From Bacteroidales bacterium UBA1733 (GTDB lineage: Bacteria; Bacteroidota; Bacteroidia; Bacteroidales; UBA3663): DNA of 15,257 nt. The stretch is from the NCBI GenBank assembly GCA_002315795.1, contig DCIF01000036.1, forward strand, positions 464 to 15,720. Reading direction: 5' to 3'. Under the pieces are notes generated by a model that had not been told where the DNA came from, made no database searches, and saw only the letters and a list, made by a program, of their open reading frames with translations. The position numbers and the translations under genes are program-made. Positions 8,462-15,257 of the stretch are shown in pieces. The first letter of the stretch is position 1. Every line of letters starts with the position of its first letter.

Positions 8462-10900
8462 ATGCGTCCACTCATCGATATTTCTGCGCTCTCAGCCTGC
8501 TTCAAGGAATACGGTCCGCACCCGCTTCATTATGTCTTCCGACTGCTGCAGCCCGTCGTTCCTTCGGCCTATAATCTGCTGGGAAATGCGGTCAACAATA
8601 TGTTCGATGCCGTGGTCTCTGCCTCTCCCTCCACGCTCACAGACATCCTGCAGTCGTCCTGGCATGACGATGCACTGCTCTATCTCTGTGTCGATGACGA
8701 ACAGCTCCGCAAGGTCTATTTCAACACCGTACAAGATCAGTATCATCATGTATGCAAGGTCGTCAATCAGGATTTTCCACAGCAGCAGATCCAAGCTGCC
8801 GAAGCCTGGCTCGAACCTTCGTTCCTTTGTCCGGAACTTGGATTGAGTGGCCGTATGGACCTGCTCGACCTCTCTGGCGATACCGCCAGAATCGTGGAAC
8901 TGAAATCGGGCAAGATGAACGAATGGCAAGGTCATGCCAAGATGGCTCACCGTGTGCAGACGATGCTCTATGCCGAAGTCCTGCACCGCTGTCTCGGCAT
9001 CGATAAGGACAAGATCAGGTCTTACCTGCATTACAACACCTACCCGCTTCTGGAGCAACAGCTCTTTCCTGAAGAACTCAACCAGTCTGCGCTCGATCTG
9101 CGCGATGAGATCCTCTCCATCCTCCATCAGATAGCCTCCGGACACGGACGTCAGTACTTCACACGCCAAGCCGTGGAACAGATGTATCCGCACGAGTCTG
9201 GCAGTCTCTGGACAAAGTACGACAAACCGCAGCTTCTCACCTTTGTCTCTGTCATCGAAGACGCCACTCCTTCCCTCCAGGACTGGTTCTTCTCGCGTCT
9301 GCAGTTCATCCTCCGTGAAGAAGAACTGAAAGCCGAACAACCCGAAGCCGTCAGCCTCCGCGGTGTGCCATTAGTCAATCTGGTTGAGAATAATAATAAG
9401 GAATTAGTCAGCATGGAATTTAACTCCTCACTCCTAACTCCTCACTCCTCACTCCTCACTCCTCCCTCCTCCCCAGACCACGACTTCCGTCCCGGCGATC
9501 CCGTGCTTCTCTATCCCATGCGTTCTGACGAGACTTCCCGCTCCGAAGCACTTATACTACGCGGAAGTATTGAAAGTCTGTCAGACGCAAAAATAAGCGT
9601 ATTTTTGAGGCATGCTGAGCGGCCTTGTCATTTCGCTTCTATGTTAGCTGATCATCAGCCATTTGCCATCGAACATGACATAGTCAATAGCAACCTGTCC
9701 CAAGCGTGTCGCAGTCTCTATAAGACGCTGCAGGAAGGCGGTCCTCAGCTCAACCATTGCCGGCTCATTGTCGGACCTCCCGGCACAGGTAAGACCTCTG
9801 TGACGCTCCGTAAAATGGTGCACGATCTCTATCATGACACACAGCAGCGTGTCCTCCTGTTAGCCTTCACGCACCGTGCGGTCGATGAGATCTGCGAGAC
9901 GCTCGAAGCCGAGTGTCCCTACGTCCGCGTCGGTACTGCCACCGACACACCCCAGGCCTTCCATCCACGTCTGTTGCAGCAGCTCATCGATCGTTGCAGC
10001 AGTCGCGCTCAGCTCCAGCAGGAACTCTCTTCCCAACGCTTCTTCACCGGCACGACAGCACGCTTCCTGGCCATGCCACATCTCTTCGATCTGCTCACGT
10101 TCGATACGATCATCGTCGATGAAGCCAGTCAGTTGCTCGATCATCAGATCCTCGAACTGCTGAAGCATGCCAGCAAGGAATCGATCCTGATCGGTGATCC
10201 GAAGCAGTTACCTGCCGTCACCTTGCAGGAAGGTGCGCAGTCTCTGTTCGAACAACTCTACCGCCAGTACCAGCAAACCGGACAGACGCACCAGATCACG
10301 CTGCTCAACCGCCAGGGGCGTATGCATCCGGCCATAGCCGACTTCTCTAATCGCATGTTCTATGGCAGCCAGCTCTCGGCCGTAGGTCTCCCCCACCAGC
10401 AGGAGAACACTTCGCTCATGCCTCGCTACGCCTTCATCGACGTCCCCTCCGAACCGCTCGGCACTAAAAGCAATCCTGCAGAGGCACAGATGGTGGCACG
10501 TCTCGTGAAGCGCATCGCAGAGATCTATGCCGAGAACCATTTAGAATGGACAGAGAAGACCCTCGGCATCATCGTCCCCTATCGTCAGCAGATCGCTGCC
10601 ATAAGAACGGCAATCTCCTCCCTCCTCACTCCTCCCTCCTCCCTCATCAACATCGACACCGTCGAGCGCTACCAGGGCTCACAGCGTGACATCATCATCT
10701 ATACGACCACAGTCAGTACTCCTGACCAGTTGTCATTGCTCTCCACGCCTATCGAACTTGACGACCAACTCATTGACCGTAAGCTCAATGTAGCCATAAC
10801 GCGTGCACGCAAACATCTGTTCATCGTAGGCAACAGACAATTGTTACAACAAAGTCCGATCTACATGGAACTTTTGTCCGCCATGACCGACAAAAAGTAG
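8462..10900 (+). CDS. Dna2-like PD-(D/E)XK nuclease fused to a superfamily 1 helicase
   Basis: This 812-residue protein probably unwinds and cuts DNA in repair or replication. The N-terminal third carries a Cas4/Dna2-type nuclease site: GRMDLLDL (D133), IVELKSGK (E146, K148) and RVQTMLYAE (Q166, Y170). The C-terminal half has the SF1B (Upf1/Dna2-type) helicase motifs in order: GPPGTGKT at 438-445, LAFTHRAVDE, VDEASQL (D553, E554), GDPKQLPAV, RMHPAIADFSN, IDTVERYQG at 731-739 and NVAITRAR at 776-783. The four-cysteine Fe-S cluster of Dna2, AddB and Cas4 is not visible: after the QxxxY motif the nuclease part has only one Cys. Two low-complexity insertions (SSLLTPH/SSLLTPP, about residues 321-339 and 718-730) come from heptamer DNA repeats. 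The ATG at 8462 is chosen because the promoter lies at 8401-8431 and the upstream frame is antisense to tamB. It is divergent from tamB and ends 2 bp before the clpB promoter. Biological role and nucleic acid substrate are not established. Confidence 0.85.
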   Translation: MRPLIDISALSACFKEYGPHPLHYVFRLLQPVVPSAYNLLGNAVNNMFDAVVSASPSTLTDILQSSWHDDALLYLCVDDEQLRKVYFNTVQDQYHHVCKVVNQDFPQQQIQAAEAWLEPSFLCPELGLSGRMDLLDLSGDTARIVELKSGKMNEWQGHAKMAHRVQTMLYAEVLHRCLGIDKDKIRSYLHYNTYPLLEQQLFPEELNQSALDLRDEILSILHQIASGHGRQYFTRQAVEQMYPHESGSLWTKYDKPQLLTFVSVIEDATPSLQDWFFSRLQFILREEELKAEQPEAVSLRGVPLVNLVENNNKELVSMEFNSSLLTPHSSLLTPPSSPDHDFRPGDPVLLYPMRSDETSRSEALILRGSIESLSDAKISVFLRHAERPCHFASMLADHQPFAIEHDIVNSNLSQACRSLYKTLQEGGPQLNHCRLIVGPPGTGKTSVTLRKMVHDLYHDTQQRVLLLAFTHRAVDEICETLEAECPYVRVGTATDTPQAFHPRLLQQLIDRCSSRAQLQQELSSQRFFTGTTARFLAMPHLFDLLTFDTIIVDEASQLLDHQILELLKHASKESILIGDPKQLPAVTLQEGAQSLFEQLYRQYQQTGQTHQITLLNRQGRMHPAIADFSNRMFYGSQLSAVGLPHQQENTSLMPRYAFIDVPSEPLGTKSNPAEAQMVARLVKRIAEIYAENHLEWTEKTLGIIVPYRQQIAAIRTAISSLLTPPSSLINIDTVERYQGSQRDIIIYTTTVSTPDQLSLLSTPIELDDQLIDRKLNVAITRARKHLFIVGNRQLLQQSPIYMELLSAMTDKK
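9422..9474 (+). repeat. In-frame heptamer tract (AACTCCT/CACTCCT) in the helicase gene
   Basis: Seven consecutive heptamers are visible: AACTCCT, CACTCCT, AACTCCT, CACTCCT three times, and CCCTCCT, followed by CCCC. Translated in the gene's frame they read SSLLTPHSSLLTPPSS, a 7-residue repeat. The tract falls in the linker between the nuclease domain and the helicase core, just before a predicted beta-barrel segment (FRPGDPVLLY). The unit has no stop codon in any forward frame, unlike the intergenic tracts. The preceding bases (9386-9420) are unusually A/T-rich for this gene. Confidence 0.85.
10615..10649 (+). repeat. Second in-frame heptamer tract (CTCCTCC/CTCCTCA) in the helicase gene
   Basis: Five heptamers follow each other: CTCCTCC, CTCCTCA, CTCCTCC, CTCCTCC and a diverged CTCATCA. 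They encode SSLLTPPSSL, nearly the same peptide as the tract at 9422, although over 1 kb apart. It lies directly before helicase motif V (IDTVERYQG), at a surface loop where related helicases have variable sequence. Confidence 0.75.
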
Positions 10901-10902
10901 TT

Positions 10903-10918
10903 TGGCACGTCCTTTGCA
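10903..10918 (+). promoter_or_regulatory. Sigma-54 (RpoN) promoter upstream of clpB
   Basis: TGGCACG at 10903-10909, four bases, then TTGCA at 10914-10918 is an exact match to the sigma-54 consensus TGGCACG-N4-TTGCA, with the invariant GG and GC separated by exactly 10 bp. It begins 2 bp after the helicase stop codon and points at clpB. Transcription would start near 10929, giving a leader of about 118 nt. Sigma-54 promoters need an AAA+ enhancer-binding activator, so clpB would be under signal-dependent control. No activator site was identified; it would fall within the helicase gene. Confidence 0.7.
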
Positions 10919-10970
10919 TAGTTAAGGAAAAAAATTGGTAACTGCCCTAGCAATTACACGTAGCAGCGCC

Positions 10971-11030
10971 AATTATGAATTATGAATTATGAATTATGAA
11001 TTATGAATTATGAATTTGTAATTATGAATT
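10971..11030 (+). repeat. AATTATG heptamer tract in the clpB leader
   Basis: AATTATG is repeated six times without a break (10971-11012), followed by AATTTGT, another AATTATG and a diverged AATTAAA. It ends about 16 nt before the clpB ATG, so within the transcript it is an A/U-rich, weakly structured segment next to the translation start. The unit brings TGA stops in all frames, so upstream ATGs in the tract would give only very short peptides. Confidence 0.85.
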
Positions 11031-11046
11031 AAAAAATTTCTTAACT

Positions 11047-13191
11047 ATGGCAACAAACAACTACAACAACACACAACAGCAGCAAGGTGAGAAGGCGCTC
11101 GATAAGTACGCACAGAACCTCTGCCGTCTGGCTCAGCAGGGCAAGCTCGATCCGGTCATTGGCCGTGATGAGGAGATCCGACGCGTATTGCAGATCCTGA
11201 GCCGTCGTACCAAGAACAATCCTGTCCTCATCGGACAGCCAGGTACGGGTAAGACCGCCATCGCTGAAGGTCTGGCGCAGCGTATCGTCCGTGGCGATGT
11301 ACCAGAGAACCTCAAGCAGAAGCAGATCTATTCGCTCGATATGGGTGCGCTCATCGCAGGCGCTATGTATAAAGGTGAGTTCGAGGAGCGACTCAAGTCG
11401 GTCATCAAGGAAGTCACTGACAGCAACAGTGACGACACCACCGGCAACGATGTCATCCTCTTCATCGACGAGATCCACACCCTCATCGGTGCAGGTGGTG
11501 GACAGGGAGCGATGGATGCTGCCAACATCCTCAAGCCAGCACTGGCTCGTGGCGAACTCCGTTGCGTCGGTGCCACCACCCTCGATGAGTACCAGAAGTA
11601 TTTCGAGACCGACAAGGCCCTGGAACGCCGTTTCCAGAAGGTCATGGTCGACGAACCCGATGAGACCGCAGCCATCGCCATCCTACGTGGATTGAAAGAG
11701 CGCTACGAGAACCATCACCACATCCGTATCAAGGACGAGGCCGTCATCCAGGCCGTACGTCTTTCTACGCGATACATCACCGACCGATTCCTTCCTGACA
11801 AGGCCATCGACCTCATCGACGAAGCTTCAGCCAAACTGCGTATGGAGCGCGATTCCGAACCGCAGGCGTTAGACGAGATCCATCGTCAGATCATGCAGCT
11901 TGAGATTGAGAAAGAGGCTATTAAGTGGGAAAAAGACGAGAGCAAAATCTCAAATATCAATGAGCAGATATCACGTCTCAAAGAACAGGAGAAGATGCTC
12001 TCTGACCAGTGGAAGAAGGAGAAGTCGCTGATCGACGTCATCCAGCGCAACAAGGAGCAGATCGAACAGCTCCGCTTCCAGGCCGAACAGGCCAAACAGC
12101 AGGGCGACTACGGTAAGGTGGCGAAGATCACCTACGAGACCATCCCTAACCTGGAGCAGCAGAACGAGCAGATCTCGAACGATCTGCACAAGCATAGCGC
12201 AGAGGGAGAGAGTTTGGTAAGAGAAGAGATCACCGCCGAAGACATCGCCGAAGTCGTAGCGCACTGGACAGGCATCCCTGTCTCAAAGATGATGACTTCT
12301 GAGCGCGACAAACTCATGTCACTCGAGGCAGAGCTTCACAAGCGCGTTGTCGGACAGAACGCTGCCATCGAAGCCGTCTCTAACGCCATCCGTCGTAACC
12401 GTGCAGGTCTCTCCGACCCGAACCGCCCTATCGGTTCATTCCTCTTCCTCGGACAGACCGGTGTCGGTAAGACCGAGTTGGCGAAGGCACTTGCCGAATT
12501 CCTCTTCGACGATGAGAAGATGGTCACACGTATCGACATGTCCGAGTATCAGGAGAAATTTGCCGTCACCCGTCTGTTCGGTGCGCCTCCAGGCTACGTC
12601 GGTTACGAAGAGGGTGGTCAGCTTACCGAGACCGTACGTCGCAAACCCTACAGCGTCGTGTTGTTCGATGAGATCGAGAAGGCTCACCCTGATGTCTTCA
12701 ACACCCTGCTGCAGGTGCTCGACGAAGGTCACATGACCGATGGTAAGGGACGTAATGTCAACTTCAAGAACACCATCATCATCATGACCTCTAACCTGCG
12801 CGAAGAACAGCTTTTCGGTAAGGAACCGATCCTCACCGCCGAAGGTCGCCCTATGCAGCCTATCCGCCGTGAGTTCCTCAACCGTATCGACGAGATTGTC
12901 AACTTCCAGTCGCTCACTTCCGAGGACATCCGTCGTGTCGTCGATATCCAGCTTGACCGCTGCTATCATCTGCTCAAGCAGAACGACATCGAATTGCGTG
13001 TCACCGATGCAGCACGTCGTTTCCTCGCTCAGGAAGGCTACGATCCGGAGTTTGGTGCACGTCCTGTGAAGCGTGCCATCCAGCACCATGTGCTCAACGC
13101 GCTCTCCAAGACCCTCCTTTCCGGTCGCGTCGATCGCACGAAACCCATCGTCGTCGATGTCAGCGAAGGTGAGATTACCTTCAGCAACTAA
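11047..13191 (+). CDS. clpB: ClpB-type disaggregase lacking the N-terminal Clp domain
   Basis: This 714-residue, two-ring AAA+ chaperone should rescue aggregated proteins with DnaK/DnaJ/GrpE in the cytoplasm. First AAA+ module: Walker A GQPGTGKT at 63-70, pore loop MYKGEF with Y108, Walker B FIDEIHT (D141, E142), arginine-finger segment ALERRF. A long coiled-coil middle domain at about residues 260-385 marks ClpB rather than ClpA, ClpC or ClpX. Second module: Walker A GQTGVGKT at 469-476, pore loop GAPPGYVGY (Y517), Walker [11 protein letters not shown] (D541, E542), sensor 2 GARPVKR. Full-length ClpB is about 860 residues; here the first 150-residue Clp N-domain is replaced by a short Asn/Gln-rich leader ([16 protein letters not shown]). 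The missing part is not hidden upstream, where the helicase gene and promoter lie. It resembles the short ClpB form made by internal initiation in E. coli, here as a separate gene. A full-length paralogue elsewhere is possible. Confidence 0.9.
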   Translation: MATNNYNNTQQQQGEKALDKYAQNLCRLAQQGKLDPVIGRDEEIRRVLQILSRRTKNNPVLIGQPGTGKTAIAEGLAQRIVRGDVPENLKQKQIYSLDMGALIAGAMYKGEFEERLKSVIKEVTDSNSDDTTGNDVILFIDEIHTLIGAGGGQGAMDAANILKPALARGELRCVGATTLDEYQKYFETDKALERRFQKVMVDEPDETAAIAILRGLKERYENHHHIRIKDEAVIQAVRLSTRYITDRFLPDKAIDLIDEASAKLRMERDSEPQALDEIHRQIMQLEIEKEAIKWEKDESKISNINEQISRLKEQEKMLSDQWKKEKSLIDVIQRNKEQIEQLRFQAEQAKQQGDYGKVAKITYETIPNLEQQNEQISNDLHKHSAEGESLVREEITAEDIAEVVAHWTGIPVSKMMTSERDKLMSLEAELHKRVVGQNAAIEAVSNAIRRNRAGLSDPNRPIGSFLFLGQTGVGKTELAKALAEFLFDDEKMVTRIDMSEYQEKFAVTRLFGAPPGYVGYEEGGQLTETVRRKPYSVVLFDEIEKAHPDVFNTLLQVLDEGHMTDGKGRNVNFKNTIIIMTSNLREEQLFGKEPILTAEGRPMQPIRREFLNRIDEIVNFQSLTSEDIRRVVDIQLDRCYHLLKQNDIELRVTDAARRFLAQEGYDPEFGARPVKRAIQHHVLNALSKTLLSGRVDRTKPIVVDVSEGEITFSN

Positions 13192-13226
13192 TAGCTTGTC
13201 TCACTATCAAATGTTCTTTTTTTTGA

Positions 13227-13246
13227 TTATAATTTTGAAATTATAA
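13227..13246. promoter_or_regulatory. 20-bp perfect palindrome over the -33 element
   Basis: Two 9-bp arms, TTATAATTT (13227-13235) and AAATTATAA (13238-13246), flank a central TG. The palindrome covers the TTTTG -33 element of the promoter for the next gene, the expected place for a repressor operator. It is entirely A/T except for the central G, so chance or DNA flexibility are alternative explanations. Confidence 0.45.
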
Positions 13247-13264
13247 AAAATAATTGTAACTTTG
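13233..13264 (+). promoter_or_regulatory. Bacteroidota-type promoter for the AAA-ATPase gene
   Basis: TTTTG at 13233-13237, a 19-bp spacer and TAACTTTG at 13257-13264 match the Bacteroidota promoter consensus closely. Transcription would start at about 13269-13271, some 45 nt before the ATG at 13315. The last G of the -7 element is also the first base of the terminator stem. Confidence 0.75.
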
Positions 13265-13284
13265 CGCCCGAAAGGGCGCTTTTT
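13264..13284 (+). terminator. Intrinsic terminator after clpB
   Basis: A 6-bp all-GC stem (GCGCCC 13264-13269 with GGGCGC 13274-13279) closes a GAAA tetraloop of the stable GNRA class and is followed by five T residues. It would end transcripts coming from clpB. A transcript started at the overlapping promoter would begin inside the hairpin and lack the left arm, so it should escape termination. Confidence 0.7.
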
Positions 13285-13314
13285 GCTGATATCTATTGAT
13301 TTTCTATTCAGACT

Positions 13315-15090
13315 ATGGCATCAAACAAGAAACTGAAAATCCCATACGGTGTGACCGACTTCGCTACCATGCGTCGCAAAGAGTATTATTATGTCGATAA
13401 GACAAGGTTTATCCGTAAGTTGGAAGATGAGGGCAACTTCGTCTTCTTCCTGCGTCCGCGACGTTTCGGCAAGAGTCTGATGCTCAATGTCATTCAGGCA
13501 TACTACGATATCAATTATGCCAGTGAGTTTGATGAACTGTTTGACGGTTTGGATGCTGGAAAAAATCCCACAGAAGAGCATAGCAAGTACCTCATCCTGA
13601 AATTCAATTTCAGCGCTGTAAATCCTGTGAAGGAAAAGGTGCAGGAGTCGTTCAATGCTGAGGTGTTACAGACACTTTATGATTTCGTAGACAGTTATGC
13701 AGATTATCTACCTGCGGGAACACTGGACAGATTGAACGGAATCAAAGAGTGTGATCAGGCCTTGAACTATGTGCTCAGTCGTGTCAAGGCAGCCAAGCAA
13801 AGAGTCTATCTCCTCATTGACGAATATGATAACTTCGCCAACACCATGATGGCAGACAACGAAGATAATTACATGGATTTGACTCATGGCGATGGTTTCT
13901 TCCGTCTGTTCTTTAATATCCTGAAAAAGGCCACTACTGACCTTGATGCAGCCATCGAGCGAATGTTCATCACCGGTGTCACGCCACTCACGTTGAGCGA
14001 TGTGACCAGCGGATTCAACATAGGTGCCAACTTCTCTCTGAATCCTAACTACAATGAGATGGTTGGTTTCACCGAGGATGAGGTGCGCACCATGCTCGAA
14101 TATTACCGTGATGCAACTGGTGTGTTCAAACATCCTGTCGATGAACTGATCGAGGTGATGAAGCCTTGGTATAATAATAATTGCTTTTCAAGTCGTAGTG
14201 CGAAGACCCAACGGATGTTCAATTCAGACATGACTCTGTATTTTACATTCAATTACATTGCACTTGATGGCTGTTTACCTCAAGACATGATCGACACCAA
14301 CGTCCGTTCCGACTACAACAAGATGCGCAAGATGGTGAAGATGGACAAGTCGTTCGGTGAGAAAGGCCAGATCATTCAGGCTATCTTCGAGAACAAAGGC
14401 TGTTCGTATAAACTCAAACCGGAGTTCTCGCTCTTTGACTTGCAGAGCAGTGAGAACCTGGCCAGCCACCTCTTCTATATGGGCTTGCTGACCTACGGAC
14501 TGGACAAAGACGGATACACATCGTTAGTCATCCCTAACCAGGTTGTTTACGAGCAGTATTACAAATATATGGAAGACTGCTATAAGCGCTATCTGAACTG
14601 GTACACGGATATCAACACCATGAACAGGCTGGGCATGACTCTGGTCAGGAAAGGCGAAGCCAAGCCCCTCTTCGACTACATCTGTCACCAGATTACCACC
14701 GACAGCAGCAACCGCGACTTCGATGCGCAGGCTGAGTCGTTCGTCAAAGGTTTCTTCCTTGCCAAACTCGGTGGCAGCAACAACGACTACCTCATCACTA
14801 CCACCGAACCAGAAGAGAACCACGGCTATTCAGATCTCTACATGGAACCCTGGAATGGAGAATGCAAGCATTCCTTCCTCGTGGAACTGAAATACTGCAA
14901 GCATGGCTCAACCGATGCTGAGGTGGAGCGTAAGCACCAGGAGGCCCTTGACCAGCTGGTTCAATATGAAGCAGCCAAGGATCTGCAGATGAAGGCCGCA
15001 GGCAACGGCTGGACCTTCCACCGGTTTGCCATCGTCTTCCGTGGCTGGGAATGTCAGCTGTGCGAAGAAGTCGTAAATGATCAAAATTAA
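13315..15090 (+). CDS. AAA-ATPase-like / PD-(D/E)XK nuclease family protein
   Basis: This 591-residue protein belongs to the family with an N-terminal AAA-ATPase-like domain and a C-terminal PD-(D/E)XK nuclease-like domain, which Bacteroidota often carry in many copies per genome. The N-terminus has the typical IPYGVTDFATMRRKEYYYVDKT start. The P-loop is RPRRFGKSL at 47-55, shorter than a standard Walker A, and Walker B is VYLLIDEYDNF (D169, E170). A sensor-like FITGVTPLTLSDV follows at about residue 219. Near the C-terminus, GYSDLYMEPW (D507), FLVELKYCK (E524, K526) and ALDQLVQYE (Q547) form a complete putative nuclease site. Function is unknown; roles in defence, mobile elements or DNA repair have been suggested for relatives but nothing here decides. 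It has its own promoter and looks somewhat less GC-rich than clpB, which could point to separate ancestry. It stops 20 bp before a lipoprotein gene, possibly cotranscribed. Confidence 0.85.
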   Translation: MASNKKLKIPYGVTDFATMRRKEYYYVDKTRFIRKLEDEGNFVFFLRPRRFGKSLMLNVIQAYYDINYASEFDELFDGLDAGKNPTEEHSKYLILKFNFSAVNPVKEKVQESFNAEVLQTLYDFVDSYADYLPAGTLDRLNGIKECDQALNYVLSRVKAAKQRVYLLIDEYDNFANTMMADNEDNYMDLTHGDGFFRLFFNILKKATTDLDAAIERMFITGVTPLTLSDVTSGFNIGANFSLNPNYNEMVGFTEDEVRTMLEYYRDATGVFKHPVDELIEVMKPWYNNNCFSSRSAKTQRMFNSDMTLYFTFNYIALDGCLPQDMIDTNVRSDYNKMRKMVKMDKSFGEKGQIIQAIFENKGCSYKLKPEFSLFDLQSSENLASHLFYMGLLTYGLDKDGYTSLVIPNQVVYEQYYKYMEDCYKRYLNWYTDINTMNRLGMTLVRKGEAKPLFDYICHQITTDSSNRDFDAQAESFVKGFFLAKLGGSNNDYLITTTEPEENHGYSDLYMEPWNGECKHSFLVELKYCKHGSTDAEVERKHQEALDQLVQYEAAKDLQMKAAGNGWTFHRFAIVFRGWECQLCEEVVNDQN

Positions 15091-15110
15091 AATATAAAAA
15101 CTGTACAACA

Positions 15111-15257
15111 ATGAAGTCATGGATGACAAGTGCCAAGCTATTCTTGGCAGCCATTGCAGTATGTCTGCTTTGCGCGTGTGCCTCTCCACAAGAGAAGTTT
15201 ATCTCGAACCTCGAAGATCTTACCGAGCAGATCGAGACCAAGGGTAGCAACTATTCG
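15111..15257 (+). CDS. Lipoprotein, N-terminal part only
   Basis: The first 49 codons of an open frame are present and the gene runs off the window. The N-terminus is a clear lipoprotein signal: Lys2 and Lys9, hydrophobic core LFLAAIAVCLL, and lipobox LCAC with C23 as the lipidated residue. The mature part begins ASPQEKFISNLEDLTEQIE, acidic and helix-forming. It resembles small Bacteroidota lipoproteins of unknown function that carry a short helical domain, but too little is visible to assign a family. The start lies 20 bp after the stop of the AAA-ATPase gene with no clear promoter in that gap. Confidence 0.75.
   Translation, partial: MKSWMTSAKLFLAAIAVCLLCACASPQEKFISNLEDLTEQIETKGSNYS

Noticed and set aside
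10942..10966. Stem CTG-CC-CTA with TAG-CAG in the clpB leader as a riboswitch or RNA thermometer.
   Set aside because: Six base pairs broken by a 2-nt bulge with an 11-nt loop are not above chance and match no known RNA class.
10971..11030. The AATTATG tract as a CRISPR array or transposon end.
   Set aside because: The units are directly adjacent without spacers, and no inverted repeats, target duplication or transposase gene are nearby.
12436..13089. A 217-codon minus-strand open frame within clpB.
   Set aside because: It mirrors the codon pattern of the conserved AAA+ module on the other strand and has no features of its own.
8462..15090. Nuclease-helicase, ClpB and AAA-ATPase/nuclease as a single new defence system.
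   Set aside because: Each gene has its own promoter, of two different types, there is a terminator between clpB and the AAA-ATPase gene, and no integrase, toxin or typical defence neighbour is present. The adjacency alone does not support one system.

Overview
The window looks like chromosomal DNA of a member of the Bacteroidales, most likely Prevotella or a close relative. The evidence is the Bacteroidota-type promoters (TTG/TTTG, 19-20 bp, TAnnTTTG), the scarcity of Shine-Dalgarno sites, a TamB plus lipoprotein-type TamA (TamL) pair, and an AAA-ATPase/PD-(D/E)XK protein of a family that is strongly expanded in this phylum. These assignments come from reading the sequence and recalling protein families; no database search was run.

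Layout, left to right. (1) Minus strand, 45-1005: a NifU/IscU-like iron-sulfur scaffold protein followed by a 72-residue two-helix membrane protein, driven from a promoter at 1095-1125. (2) Minus strand, 1243-8317: a two-gene operon, tamB (1567 aa) then tamL (about 793 aa), with overlapping ends, coding for an envelope-spanning outer-membrane assembly or lipid-transport module. (3) 8318-8461: a compact divergent promoter region containing a perfect inverted repeat. (4) Plus strand, 8462-10900: a Dna2-like nuclease-helicase with two heptanucleotide repeat tracts inside the reading frame. (5) Plus strand, 11047-13191: a ClpB-type disaggregase lacking the usual N-terminal Clp domain, preceded by an exact match to the sigma-54 promoter consensus and by a heptamer repeat in its leader. 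(6) 13192-13314: a dense junction in which a 20-bp palindrome, a Bacteroidota promoter and an intrinsic terminator overlap. (7) Plus strand, 13315-15090: an AAA-ATPase/PD-(D/E)XK protein. (8) 15111 onward: the start of a small lipoprotein cut by the window end.

The most unusual theme is a set of five tandem repeat tracts with a 7-bp (or 7+8-bp) period but different unit sequences, three intergenic and two inside the helicase gene. The in-gene tracts use a unit free of stop codons on the coding strand, which every frame reads as the same seven-residue peptide cycle. The intergenic tracts use units that contain stops. The second theme is the putative sigma-54-driven, N-domainless ClpB. I do not see a CRISPR array, tRNA or rRNA gene, insertion sequence, or a convincing new multi-gene defence system. 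There is no gene-free stretch longer than 300 bases.
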